A stretch of 64,000 bases of DNA from UBA2336 sp049306095 (lineage in GTDB: Bacteria; Bacteroidota; Bacteroidia; Cytophagales; Cyclobacteriaceae), in the NCBI GenBank assembly GCA_049306095.1, contig JBAQPU010000023.1:1-64000 (forward strand), written 5' to 3'. Of this stretch, positions 17,358 through 26,462 are shown piece after piece. The notes below the pieces were generated by a model. It searched no databases. It worked only from the letters and a program-made list of their open reading frames with translations, and was not told where the DNA came from. Numbering within the stretch: position 1 is the stretch's first letter; the number at the start of each line of letters is the position of its first letter. The translations under genes were made by a program, and so were the position numbers.

Positions 17358-17657
17358 TGTAAAATAGTTGATTAACCGACTGATTAAAACTTGTGCATAA
17401 GCACAAAAGCCATAACGCCCTGGGCATTACGCTTTTTCAACAACATGTTGGGGGTTAGTATCAGATACGCGGGAAGCGCGTAGGTCGGCAGCGCCTGTTC
17501 ACCAAACAAGCATGAATCAAGAACAGGGATGTTCTGTTGAAGTGATAAACAGCCTCGGCTGTTTGTGTAGTGGTGATGTTCGTTTTCAATTTCTTTCTTA
17601 GTGGTTTTGGTTGAAACGTCAGATAAAAGGCATTCAGTTTTGTTTTTAGTTAAAATA
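17358..17657 (-). promoter_or_regulatory. Structured 5' leader of the arginine operon
   Basis: The interval between the -7 box and the GNAT start is about 300 nt. Read on the minus strand it holds several inverted repeats in a row: AACAGCC/GGCTGTT, CCTGTTC/GAACAGG with a loop of about 20 nt, ACGCG/CGCGT, the palindrome CAACATGTTG, AATGCCC/GGGCGTT (one G-T pair), and TTGTGC/GCACAA. Such density points to a folded regulatory leader or attenuator. It also holds a small ORF just before the first gene. No known riboswitch class was recognised. Confidence 0.5.
17384..17446 (-). CDS. Candidate 20-residue leader peptide ahead of the arginine operon
   Basis: ATG at 17446 opens a 20-codon frame that begins MLLKKRNAQG and ends FVLMHKF, stopping 26 nt before the GNAT start. 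The same frame has no stop for some 90 codons upstream, but no ATG there. The peptide is basic at the front and hydrophobic behind, unlike random sequence. Two of the leader hairpins (AATGCCC/GGGCGTT and TTGTGC/GCACAA) lie inside it, so ribosome position could change RNA folding. It has only one arginine codon, so it is not a classical arginine-codon attenuator. No Shine-Dalgarno is visible, which is common in this phylum. Confidence 0.4.
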   Translation of the reverse strand: MLLKKRNAQGVMAFVLMHKF

Positions 17658-17663
17658 ATTTTG

Positions 17664-17671
17664 CAAAGTTA
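17664..17671 (-). promoter_or_regulatory. Putative -7 box TAACTTTG of the arginine operon
   Basis: On the minus strand TAACTTTG fits TAnnTTTG, and a TTG lies about 22 nt upstream as a possible -33 element. It is the only good match in the 380-bp gap and points at the arginine genes. Confidence 0.45.
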
Positions 17672-17738
17672 AACGATAAAGTTTCGGAAATGGCAAGCGA
17701 TGAGGCGAAGATTTTTAAAAAAAATTTGCTAACGATAG

Positions 17739-18356
17739 TTAGTGTGAAGGCTTCCTGAAACCGGGCAGGGCTAAGTGGTACCGCACAGCCAGAATTCGAA
17801 TAACAATGATGACCGAGATCGAAACCATCAGGTTAATGTTTCGGTCGAAGCCTGTATACAAGTCGAGCAACAGGTAAATGATCGCTCCGACAAGGCAGGC
17901 GGTAGCATAAATTTCTTTTCGGAACAGCACCGGCATGTCGTTGATCAGCGTGTCGCGGATGACGCCACCCATAACAGCCGAAAACATGCCCATCATGGCG
18001 GCAATTTCAGGGCGCACGCCAAGAGCCAGGGCCTTTTCGACACCGAGAATCGTAAAAAAGGAAATTCCCAGGGTATCAAACAGAAAGAACGTTCTTTTCA
18101 GCCGGGCCAGTTTCGAAAAAAACATGAGTGACACCAGCACGCCCAAAAAAATCGCATAGAGGAAATTGATATCACCAATCCATACCAGCGGATAACTGCC
18201 CAGTAACATATCGCGCAGGCTCCCACCACCAATAGCAGTCACAAACCCGGTGAAGCCGGCTCCGAACCAATCGTGCTCTTTATCGTGAACGGCCATAGCA
18301 CCGGAAATGGCAAAGAAGAATGTTCCGGCTAGTTCGAGAAGGTATTGAATAGGCAC
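17739..18356 (-). CDS. TRIC-type (YicG/UPF0126) cation channel family protein
   Basis: About 205 residues from a GTG at 18356 (MPIQYLLELAGT). The frame is open to 18476, but the extra 40 residues read through the promoter. Seven hydrophobic helices in two related halves: FAISGAMAV...GFVTAIGGGSLRDMLLG, then LGISFFTILGVEKAL...MFSAVMGGVIRDTLIN. The paired GGG(S)LRD and GGVIRD motifs at the channel centre define the family. Eukaryotic TRIC homologues and archaeal or bacterial members pass potassium or sodium. It is divergent to the ECF sigma gene. Confidence 0.9.
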   Translation of the reverse strand: MPIQYLLELAGTFFFAISGAMAVHDKEHDWFGAGFTGFVTAIGGGSLRDMLLGSYPLVWIGDINFLYAIFLGVLVSLMFFSKLARLKRTFFLFDTLGISFFTILGVEKALALGVRPEIAAMMGMFSAVMGGVIRDTLINDMPVLFRKEIYATACLVGAIIYLLLDLYTGFDRNINLMVSISVIIVIRILAVRYHLALPGFRKPSH

Positions 18357-18368
18357 AAGCTTTTTTGT

Positions 18369-18376
18369 CAAAGATA
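18369..18376 (-). promoter_or_regulatory. Putative -7 box TATCTTTG of the TRIC gene
   Basis: TATCTTTG is an exact TAnnTTTG match and a TTTG lies 18 nt upstream. Transcription would begin near 18362, only a few bases before the GTG at 18356, so the mRNA would be almost leaderless. Confidence 0.55.
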
Positions 18377-18487
18377 AATGAACAAACCTGATTACAAACA
18401 GGCTTGCGCTCGCCCTTTTTTGAACTTTGCCCCCCTCTCCTTGTGACTTAACTAAAACCTTCGGATTATTAACCAAAAGAAACCCGT

Positions 18488-19057
18488 TTGCAGTCTGACG
18501 ATGCCATTCGCGAAGAGTACACGATTCTCGAACAATCGGGAAAAAATCCGCACGCCTTTGGTGAATTGTACGAACGGTACTTCGACCGGATTTTTAATTT
18601 TATCTATCGCCAGACGGATGACGAAGACCTGACTGCCGACTTATGCTCGCAAACATTTTTAAATGCGTTAAAAAATGCAGGTCGGTTTGAATTTCGGGGT
18701 GTACCGGTATCTGCCTGGTTCTATCGCATTGCCAGCAACGAGGTGAACAAGCACTATCGGAAAGTAAAACAAGAGAAGGTGTTTAGTATTGAAGAGGGAT
18801 TGATCAAGCAACTTATTGAGATCAGCAACGACAGCTGGAGCGAAGAGCATATCGAAAAACTACTGGCATACATGAAAGACCTTCCAACCGATATGCTGGA
18901 AGTATTGCAACTACGGTTTTTCGAGAATAAGGATTTCAGCGAGATCGCATTCATTCTGGAAATCACTGAAAGTGGCGCCAAAATGAGAACATACCGCGCA
19001 TTAGATAAACTAAGAAAGAAGTTTAACCTCCGGATCAAGTACGATGGGAAGCAATGA
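18488..19057 (+). CDS. ECF-type RNA polymerase sigma factor
   Basis: 189 residues; the start is a TTG at 18488, since a stop codon lies 16 bp upstream in frame and no ATG lies between. Region 2 (YFDRIFNFIYRQTDDEDLTA...SAWFYRIASNEVNKHYRK) occupies about 27-95; region 4 (LPTDMLEVLQLRFFENKDFSEIAFILEITESGAKMRTYRALDKL) about 130-180. There is no region 3 or region 1, as in ECF sigma factors. The overlapping downstream gene encodes a small membrane protein that could act as its anchor or anti-sigma factor. The regulon is unknown. Confidence 0.88.
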   Translation: MQSDDAIREEYTILEQSGKNPHAFGELYERYFDRIFNFIYRQTDDEDLTADLCSQTFLNALKNAGRFEFRGVPVSAWFYRIASNEVNKHYRKVKQEKVFSIEEGLIKQLIEISNDSWSEEHIEKLLAYMKDLPTDMLEVLQLRFFENKDFSEIAFILEITESGAKMRTYRALDKLRKKFNLRIKYDGKQ

Positions 19058-19310
19058 AATTCGACTGCGAAAACAAAAACTAAACCCGGGCAACATTGCG
19101 CGCCATCGGAACTATGCCGCCATCCTGCGCAGGCACAAACGGGAATTAAAAATCCGGCAACTGTTGCTGGTGGCCATTTATATTGTGGTGGTACTGCTAC
19201 TGCTGCTGCTTTCGTACATTGCAATCCGGATAGAAAAAAACCGCGAAGAGAAGAAAACAGGATACATCATTGAAACTAAACCACTAAGGACTGAAAGTCC
19301 AAGGGTTTAA
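19044..19310 (+). CDS. Small single-span membrane protein coupled to the sigma gene
   Basis: 88 residues. It starts 14 bp before the sigma stop in another frame. The very basic N-terminal 45 residues (RLRKQKLN, RHRNYAAILRRHKRELKIRQ) are followed by one strongly hydrophobic helix (LLLVAIYIVVVLLLLLLSYI) and a short polar tail. By the positive-inside rule the basic part is cytoplasmic, where it could bind the sigma factor. No zinc-finger anti-sigma motif is seen, so an anti-sigma role is inferred from position alone. Confidence 0.6.
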   Translation: MGSNEIRLRKQKLNPGNIARHRNYAAILRRHKRELKIRQLLLVAIYIVVVLLLLLLSYIAIRIEKNREEKKTGYIIETKPLRTESPRV

Positions 19311-19354
19311 ACAAAAGAATGAAATGCTTTATAAATATCAACGCTGTTTTTACG

Positions 19355-19417
19355 GTCATGCTGAACTTGCTTCAGCATCTGTACCACAAAAGACCCTGAA
19401 ACGAGTTCAGGGTGACG
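19355..19417. repeat. Twin-hairpin dispersed repeat
   Basis: Two hairpins in tandem: ATGCTGAA-CTTGC-TTCAGCAT and, after about 15 nt, CCCTGAA-ACGAG-TTCAGGG. Each is framed by GTCA or GTGAC. This is a familiar intergenic REP-like design in Bacteroidota. It lies between the sigma operon and the 3' end of the PorP gene and may serve as a terminator for both; no T-run follows. Confidence 0.6.
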
Positions 19418-19498
19418 TAAGAAGAATCTGAAAGTCTTGCGCTGAAAGCGGATAGGTTCAACTAACGATTGTTACCTATAAATCAGGCGTTAACCAAT

Positions 19499-20569
19499 TC
19501 AAAAGTCAGGGCACGGAATCACCAACTTATCTTTCGGTGGTTTGCGCGGGTTGCGCATCGGCCAGGTGTACGTTAAGCTGAATTCATGGGCCCCGCCACT
19601 GCCGGCAGTGAGCTTGGAAATTGTATAATCAAAACTGTAACCGATGTTCAACGCTTCTTTTGCTCCAATCCGGGTGAAGCCCAGCAGAAATACCAGCGAC
19701 TCATTATTAACAAAACCGTTTACATTTTTAAACGGAACACCCCTGTACCAAAAGCCAAACACAATTGGTTCGCGGGTATAATAAAGCCCTAAATCCATTT
19801 GATCAAATTGCCCCTGATGACGGTACTGAAAGGCTGGGCCAATGCTTCTTTCCGCTTCTCGTGTATAAATACCTGTGCCCACCGCACCGGGTTTCATATA
19901 AAACTTAAATCCGCCATGAACCGAAAGCTTAACCGGCAACGGACTGTCTTCATCAATAATGGACTGATTCGGTTGGTTTAAATGAAAGGCAGCAATACCC
20001 AGGTAGGCCACCCGGGTAAAGAATACTCCCCCCAGCGACAGGTCAACAAAGGTTTTACTGAAGTTGGTATTAAACTGTTCGGCTGTTGCCGGATTAATAA
20101 ACTCACCGGTACTGGGATCAAACTGATCACCGAACGTAAGCTTATTAAAATTAATACTGCGGTTAAAAAGCGCTACCTGTGCACCCGGCCTGAAACCAAG
20201 ATTCTCCGTTAGGTTCAACTCGTACGAATACTGAAGACCCAAACTCAATGACTGAAGTCCTGCCAACCCCTCTACATCACGATTTAAAATCATCCCTACA
20301 CCGCTGTTCTTGTCCTCAATAAAATAATCGAAGTAAGCCGACATGGTCGTAAAGTTGGCATCAATGGCCGGCCACTGGTTACGATAATTAATTCCGGCAC
20401 GCGCCTGACCAGTGGCACCTGTAAAAGCGGGGTTCAGGTATAAAGGGGCAGCATAAAATTGTGAGAATTGAGGATCCTGGGCAGTTACCGTATTCTCTAA
20501 TAGCAGCATTAATATGCCACAATACATCACCTTATACACAAAATTGGGGGATAACTTCTGCACCATCAA
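19499..20569 (-). CDS. PorP/SprF family type IX secretion membrane protein
   Basis: 356 residues. A signal peptide (about 1-30, ending TVTAQ) precedes DPQFSQFYAAPLYLNPAFTG, the PorP/SprF opening motif, then NYRNQWPAI and repeated barrel strands. The C-terminus ends in a short PCPDF after TYTWPM. SprF-like proteins help specific type B type IX secretion substrates across or onto the outer membrane. The divergent neighbour is exactly such a substrate with a type B C-terminal domain, so the two probably form a pair. It lies between the REP repeat and the 160-bp divergent promoter region. Confidence 0.92.
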   Translation of the reverse strand: MMVQKLSPNFVYKVMYCGILMLLLENTVTAQDPQFSQFYAAPLYLNPAFTGATGQARAGINYRNQWPAIDANFTTMSAYFDYFIEDKNSGVGMILNRDVEGLAGLQSLSLGLQYSYELNLTENLGFRPGAQVALFNRSINFNKLTFGDQFDPSTGEFINPATAEQFNTNFSKTFVDLSLGGVFFTRVAYLGIAAFHLNQPNQSIIDEDSPLPVKLSVHGGFKFYMKPGAVGTGIYTREAERSIGPAFQYRHQGQFDQMDLGLYYTREPIVFGFWYRGVPFKNVNGFVNNESLVFLLGFTRIGAKEALNIGYSFDYTISKLTAGSGGAHEFSLTYTWPMRNPRKPPKDKLVIPCPDF

Positions 20570-20730
20570 AGCAAAGTAACGCTATTCATGAAATTATTAA
20601 AAACACTCATCGGTTTTAAAGGCCTACTTCCCGGAATCTTAACGATATTTTTGGTCAAATTGTATACTTTCGTGATGGTCAGTCGTTTTATTCACAACTT
20701 TTTACCTGTTAACGAGTGGAGTTTGCAAGC

Positions 20731-23700
20731 ATGATTAACATTTGGAAGATGCGCGGGGTAGTGGTAATGATTTGCTTGCTGTCGGTGGTGACAGGTAGCA
20801 CAGCCCAAAGTCTTTATAAACATAACTGGTACTTCGGCAACAGCACACAAGGCATCCGGTTTAACCGAACCACTAATGCTCCCATGTTGGTTTCGAACCA
20901 GGCAACTCCTTTTGGCACGGGTGGTTCAGCAGTTGGCACCGATCGTTCCAACGCCAATATTTTATTCTATACCGATGGCACCCGGGTGTTCAATATCTCA
21001 CACACGCAGATGTCGAACGGGTTTGGGCTGAATGCCAACACATCGGCCAACCAGCCTGTAGCGATTTGCGGTGTTCCCGGTCAACCAACGCAATACCTCA
21101 TCTTTACGAATACTGCTTCCTTTACAACGGGTGGTACCATTTCAGTTTCAACTGTTGATATGACTGCCTTTGGCGGAGAACCCTTTCCTACTCCTCCGCT
21201 TGGAAATGTTACCACTAAAAATGTCGCTACCGGTTTAACCGGAAGATCGGAGGGGATGATCATCGTACCGCACAACAACGGAACAGATTTTTGGCTGATC
21301 ACCCACGAAAACGGAACCGATAATTTTACTGCTACGCTGATTTCGGCAGGGCCCACGTTCACCAATACAATTTCAAGCAACGTAACCGGGTTGCCTTTTT
21401 CGGCAGCCAATCTCTCTTACCATGAAGCAACAGGAAAAATTGCCGCATCTCCACAAACCACTGATGACAATGTGGTTATCCTGGATTTTGATAACACAAC
21501 CGGTACCATTACCCTTGATCAGTTTGTTTTAAACGCTGCGGTGTCCAGCACCATCAATCAGGCAACCTACGATACCGAGTGGAGCAACAGTGGTCGATTT
21601 TTATACATCTCCCGTCATGGTGAAGCCGGCATTCCTGCTGATGTGCTCCAATTTGATTTAGCCAACCCTGGAAATTCACTCGCCACCGTGTTATCATCTC
21701 CTGTTAACCGCAGTTATGGTTTGCAGATGGCACCTGACAGTGCGATATACCATCTGTATGAAGTCGGGGGAATTTTTCGTGTTGGAACTTTTACAAATAC
21801 CGATTCCGTAGCCAGCAGTGTGGTGCACACGCTTGACGTATTTGGCCCTGCATTAAATTTTAACGGAACACAGTTCCCGGCATTCTTACCGGAATCACTT
21901 CCTAACCTGAGTGTGACCTTTGTTCCGGATGGCGCTTGCTCCAATTCCCCGATTTCCTTTTATCCATTCGTTACGCCTGCGGCTGACAGCCTGTTGTGGA
22001 ACTTTGGCGATGGACAAGTATCCAACCAATGGAGCCCGATTCACGCCTATCAAAGTGGAGGAACCTACAATGTTGAAGTTGTGGCATTCCTGAATGGCGA
22101 TACAGCATCATTTGATCTTGACCTAAACATTACACAGTTCAATTTACAACTGACCTTGGTACAGGATACCACCGCCTGCGAATGTGAACTGCCGGTGAAC
22201 AATGGTGTGCCGCCCTGCCCAAACGATACTTCTGATGATTTTTCGGTTGGTGTTCAAACCCAGGGGGCAACAGGCACATTAACCTATACCTGGTCGAACG
22301 GGGATACAGGACAAACGCTTACGCCCGACTCAGCAGGATACTATTATGTAGTGGTTACCGACAGCGGTGTGCCGGGCTGTACGGCATATGCCGGAGTGAA
22401 CATTCGGGAGTATGATGCCACCGATCAACGAGCGAACATCTGGTACTTTGGACAAAATGCCGGCATTAATTTTAATAATCCACCGGGAATAACGCCCGTT
22501 TCCGGACCAATCAATACCCCTGAAGGTGTCTCGGTTATCAGCGACCGCAATGGCCAGGTAATATTTTCTACCGATGGCGTAAATGTGTACGACCGAAATG
22601 ATAACCTGGTAGGCACCAACATTGGCGGACAACAAGGAGCAACACAAGCTGCTTTAATTATTCCCGTTCCCGGAGATGAGACCCTGTTCTACATTTTTAC
22701 AACACAAGAAGTACACGGCACCAATACATACGAGTTGCGTTACTCACTATACGATATCAAACTTAACAGCGGAGATGGAGGGCTTGCGCAAACCAATCAA
22801 TTGCTCTTTACCCGCAGTACCGAGCGTATTACCGGAAACGCCAACTGGCTGATTGCACATGAGTATGGAAACAACTCGTTCCGCGCCTATCAGATCACGC
22901 CACAAGGAATCGGAAACCCTGTTGTATCCAGCATTGGTTCCGACCACCTGGTAACCGATGCCTATAATGGGCAAGGTTATATGAAACTCGGTACACAGTT
23001 AGTTGTTGCATTGCCATCATTCAATGTTTCTAATTTTCTTGAGTTCTTTGACTTCGACAACACAACCGGTGTGGTTTCTAATTTCAGAAGCGTTGACCTC
23101 AACGCTACCGCCCAACAAGTGTATGGAGTTGAGTTTGCCGGGAATAAAATTTTTGCCACCCTTCGCGGTACACCCAATTCATTCTTGCGCGAAGTGTACA
23201 TCGACTTTCAGGGAAATCCGGTATTAATTCCACCAGGCCCTGCTTCGGGACCTTTCGCTGAAGAGCTGGGTGCCATTCAACTTGGACCCGATGGACAACT
23301 TTATGTCGCGGTTAATAACCGTGCATTCTTAGCAACCATCCAGGTAAACGGAGATACCCTTCAGTTGTCGAACCTCACCCTTAATGGTTTTGCTTTGGCG
23401 GGCGGAACACAAAGTAGGCTTGGCCTTCCAAATTTTATACAAAATGTGGGCAGCGGCCCGTCACAAGCCAGCATGACCATTACCAGTTTTTGTGAAGGAA
23501 CACCTACGCAATTTCAGGGATCGGGCACCGATCCGATTGATGAATTTTTGTGGTCGTTTGGCGATGGCTTTAGTTCCGACTCTGCATCGGTAGAACACAC
23601 CTACCCGATTACGGGTGTAGCAACCAATTACCTGGTAACCTTGCGGATTACCAACCGATGTGGACTTGATACACTGTTAACACAAACCATCACTATCTTT

Positions 23701-26001
23701 CCGCCTCCGGCTCCACCAACATTTTTACCGCCATCCATTCCACAGCCGGTGTTGTGTACCGGTTCACTTACGTTAGAAGCTGAACCCGCACCGGGAACAG
23801 CAGGCTATACTTATCTATGGTCAACCGGTGAAACTACACGCACCATTGTTGTAAGTCGGCAATTGATTGTGAGTGTAACCATTACCAGCGCGCAAGGTTG
23901 CCCAACTACCGGATCGATTCTGGTGGCGGATAACCGACCGCAGGTAAACCTGGGGCCCGACTTAACCCTGTGCCAGAACTCACCCGTTGCTCCGCTGGAT
24001 GCGCAAAACCCGGGTGCTACCTATCAGTGGTTGGCAAGTGTTGTATCGAATGGGCCGGCCGTTGTGAATGGCAACATCGCGCAAACCCAACCCGTTAATA
24101 CAGCACTGATCGGAAATTATGAATACAAAGTATTGGTTACAGATCCCATCACGACTTGTTTCGTTCGCGATTCCCTGATTTTTACCATCAACGAGTCACC
24201 TTCATTCACCGCTGTTCCGACCAACACTTCTGCCTGTGGTGCTAACAACGGACAGATTGCGCTGACGATTAATAGTCCTGCCACAACCCTTTTCTCGTAC
24301 CTGGTAAATGGAGTATCTTCCGGAACCCTGCTTCAGGATATTGACCGGCCGGTTGGCCCGGTGCTTCCGGTGTTTGGTTCCCTTCCAGCCGATACGTATG
24401 TCATTCAGGTTACCGACCAGGTATCAGGCTGTGCTACCATCTCATCGGTGGGCATCAACGACAATGTGATCAGCATTACCAGTGCCGTGCCACAAACACC
24501 AACGTGCGATCCCGTGGTGGTTGATGTTCAAACTGCCGGTATTCTTTCATTTGTCGGTGCAACCTACACCGTTACGAATTCGGGAACAGGCGTTCAAACC
24601 ATTCCTCCAACAGCGTTTGGTACCGCTAATTTTTCTACGTTGCCGGTTCCGGTTCCCGGTGATTACACCATTCAAATTAATGCGCAGGGTTGCGTGGCAA
24701 CTTTTAACGTAAGCATTGTTTCCGACCCCATCGTTACTGTTACGTTTGTTCCTGATTTATGTAATGCACAAGTTACCGCACAACCGGCTGCTGCTGTTTC
24801 CTATGACTGGAGCGCCTCACCGATTGGAAGTATCAGCGGCTCTACCAGCGGAGCCACCGTAACGATTAACCCCGGAACCTGGGATTTAATGGTAACCGTT
24901 GATGACGGAGTAAACTGCCCCGGAACCGGAAACATTACCGTAACGGTAGAACCACCACTAACAGCAGCCTTTACGCAAAGTGATGCCTGTTCCGACATCG
25001 TAACCCTTTCGGCTACTCCAACCGGTTCATACACCTACCTCTGGACGAATACCACCACCGGAACACCCATTGTTGGTGGCAGTTCCATTCTTGTAGGCAT
25101 GGCTGAAAACGGTAATTCGTTTACTGTACGGGTGCAAAGTACCTTAACGGGATGTTTTAATGTATCTGCGCCACAACCAGTTGTGGTAGCCGGTGACTTG
25201 CAACTTTCCATGACTACCACCACTCCCTGTTCAGGAAGTCCGTTTACACTCACGGCCTCCAGCAACATTCCGGCAACACTTTTTCAGTGGGGCGTGGATG
25301 GCACCAATATTCCTGGGGCAACTTCAGCTAGCCTTAACCGGTCGACCGCAGGACTGTATCGGTTAACTGGTACAGTGCCGGGCTGCACTCGATTTATTGA
25401 ACAGTTGATTATGCTCTTACCAACAACCGGAGGTTCGTTACCCAGCCGGGCGTTGATTTGTAACCGACCCGACAACCCTAAATGCATACAAGACCCTTCG
25501 TCCTGTGAAATTATACTGGATGCCGGGCCCAACTTTGCAAGCTACCAATGGTTCCAGGGGGGAGTTCCAACCGGCATTACCACGCAAACTTTTACTGTAA
25601 TTGAACCCGGCCTGTATAATGTTGATCTTGTTAACTCGTTTGGTTGCCCCAGCACAGATGTCACGGAGGTAATAGAAGAATGTAAAGCAATCATTGAAGC
25701 TCCAACAGCGTTCCGTCCGGGCAGTACGGTAACGGTATTGGGCAGACCTGATTTGTCGAATTCTGATTTCTGGGTTTACGGTTATTTCATTGCCGATAAC
25801 GCCTTTCAGATTTTCATTTACAATCGGTGGGGAGAAATGGTTTTCCAGTCAAACGACCTCAACTTTCGTTGGAATGGCGGATACAACAATAACGCCAACC
25901 AACCATTGCCGGGAGGAACCTATACGTACGTTCTCAAATACAAAGGGCAATACGATAACAACACACAGGAACAACGCGGAGGGGTGGTTCTGCTCCGATA
26001 A
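20731..26001 (+). CDS. Giant secreted protein with PKD domains and a gliding-type (type B) T9SS C-terminal domain
   Basis: 1756 residues from the ATG at 20731; a GTG at 20716 adds five residues. A signal peptide (MRGVVVMICLLSVVTGSTAQ) is followed by two related modules of about 400 residues, opening NWYFGNSTQGIRF (about 35) and NIWYFGQNAGINF (about 570). Each ends in a PKD domain: LLWNFGDGQVSN near 430 and FLWSFGDGFSSD near 945. Further Ig-like repeats rich in T, S, V and cysteine follow. The last 90 residues (FRPGSTVTV...NRWGEMVFQSND...LPGGTYTYVLKYKG) are the CHU_C/type B sorting domain. It is exported by the type IX system and probably acts on the cell surface as an adhesin. The PorP/SprF gene beside it fits this. 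Confidence 0.9.
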   Translation: MINIWKMRGVVVMICLLSVVTGSTAQSLYKHNWYFGNSTQGIRFNRTTNAPMLVSNQATPFGTGGSAVGTDRSNANILFYTDGTRVFNISHTQMSNGFGLNANTSANQPVAICGVPGQPTQYLIFTNTASFTTGGTISVSTVDMTAFGGEPFPTPPLGNVTTKNVATGLTGRSEGMIIVPHNNGTDFWLITHENGTDNFTATLISAGPTFTNTISSNVTGLPFSAANLSYHEATGKIAASPQTTDDNVVILDFDNTTGTITLDQFVLNAAVSSTINQATYDTEWSNSGRFLYISRHGEAGIPADVLQFDLANPGNSLATVLSSPVNRSYGLQMAPDSAIYHLYEVGGIFRVGTFTNTDSVASSVVHTLDVFGPALNFNGTQFPAFLPESLPNLSVTFVPDGACSNSPISFYPFVTPAADSLLWNFGDGQVSNQWSPIHAYQSGGTYNVEVVAFLNGDTASFDLDLNITQFNLQLTLVQDTTACECELPVNNGVPPCPNDTSDDFSVGVQTQGATGTLTYTWSNGDTGQTLTPDSAGYYYVVVTDSGVPGCTAYAGVNIREYDATDQRANIWYFGQNAGINFNNPPGITPVSGPINTPEGVSVISDRNGQVIFSTDGVNVYDRNDNLVGTNIGGQQGATQAALIIPVPGDETLFYIFTTQEVHGTNTYELRYSLYDIKLNSGDGGLAQTNQLLFTRSTERITGNANWLIAHEYGNNSFRAYQITPQGIGNPVVSSIGSDHLVTDAYNGQGYMKLGTQLVVALPSFNVSNFLEFFDFDNTTGVVSNFRSVDLNATAQQVYGVEFAGNKIFATLRGTPNSFLREVYIDFQGNPVLIPPGPASGPFAEELGAIQLGPDGQLYVAVNNRAFLATIQVNGDTLQLSNLTLNGFALAGGTQSRLGLPNFIQNVGSGPSQASMTITSFCEGTPTQFQGSGTDPIDEFLWSFGDGFSSDSASVEHTYPITGVATNYLVTLRITNRCGLDTLLTQTITIFPPPAPPTFLPPSIPQPVLCTGSLTLEAEPAPGTAGYTYLWSTGETTRTIVVSRQLIVSVTITSAQGCPTTGSILVADNRPQVNLGPDLTLCQNSPVAPLDAQNPGATYQWLASVVSNGPAVVNGNIAQTQPVNTALIGNYEYKVLVTDPITTCFVRDSLIFTINESPSFTAVPTNTSACGANNGQIALTINSPATTLFSYLVNGVSSGTLLQDIDRPVGPVLPVFGSLPADTYVIQVTDQVSGCATISSVGINDNVISITSAVPQTPTCDPVVVDVQTAGILSFVGATYTVTNSGTGVQTIPPTAFGTANFSTLPVPVPGDYTIQINAQGCVATFNVSIVSDPIVTVTFVPDLCNAQVTAQPAAAVSYDWSASPIGSISGSTSGATVTINPGTWDLMVTVDDGVNCPGTGNITVTVEPPLTAAFTQSDACSDIVTLSATPTGSYTYLWTNTTTGTPIVGGSSILVGMAENGNSFTVRVQSTLTGCFNVSAPQPVVVAGDLQLSMTTTTPCSGSPFTLTASSNIPATLFQWGVDGTNIPGATSASLNRSTAGLYRLTGTVPGCTRFIEQLIMLLPTTGGSLPSRALICNRPDNPKCIQDPSSCEIILDAGPNFASYQWFQGGVPTGITTQTFTVIEPGLYNVDLVNSFGCPSTDVTEVIEECKAIIEAPTAFRPGSTVTVLGRPDLSNSDFWVYGYFIADNAFQIFIYNRWGEMVFQSNDLNFRWNGGYNNNANQPLPGGTYTYVLKYKGQYDNNTQEQRGGVVLLR

Positions 26002-26111
26002 ATTTCCATCATCCGTAAATTTTGCATTGCCTTACATTGTTTGATTTTGTTACTTGTGGCATGTGTTCGGATCATGGGTTGAAATCATAAAAGGAATTAA
26101 AATCATACACT

Positions 26112-26459
26112 ATGAAAACGATTTTTAGAAGTTTGGCGGCTTGCCTCTTGGTACTTGCCCTGATGAGCTTTCAGCTTATTAAAACTCAACTAACCGTGAG
26201 TATTCGAAATGAGTTAGGAAATACCGAAGAAGGTGTAACCGTTCAACTTTTTGAAACAGAAGAAGACTATAAGGCCGAAACCAACAAGGCTGCCGAGGGA
26301 ACAACCGACAAAAAAGGAAACGTCAAGTTTAAAGAACTAAAGGCGATATCTTACTATGTAATCGCCCGAAAGGACGATAAAGATAATGCGGGCGGTGGCG
26401 AGCAAACCGGAAAACTGGAAGCGAACAAGATTAATAAGGTAACGATCGTTATTCAGTAA
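26112..26459 (+). CDS. Small secreted protein with a carboxypeptidase-regulatory-like beta domain
   Basis: 115 residues. A signal peptide or N-terminal anchor (about 1-25, LAACLLVLALMSF) is followed by one domain with the pattern LTVSIRNELGNTEEGVTVQL...TTDKKGNVKFKEL...YYVIARKDD, the typical transthyretin-like or CarboxypepD_reg-like fold of seven strands. A lysine- and glutamate-rich face suggests an exposed surface. Stop codon and the GTG of the Nudix gene are 3 bp apart, so they may share a transcript. Function unknown. Confidence 0.65.
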   Translation: MKTIFRSLAACLLVLALMSFQLIKTQLTVSIRNELGNTEEGVTVQLFETEEDYKAETNKAAEGTTDKKGNVKFKELKAISYYVIARKDDKDNAGGGEQTGKLEANKINKVTIVIQ

Positions 26460-26462
26460 CAG

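Noticed and set aside
17357..17740. Known riboswitch or T-box in front of the arginine genes
   Set aside because: No T-box consensus (UGGN7) and no known Bacteroidota RNA motif could be recognised, so only an unnamed structured leader is claimed.
20716..20730. GTG at 20716 as start of the giant secreted protein
   Set aside because: It would put five extra residues before MINIWKMRGVV; the ATG at 20731 gives a normal signal peptide.
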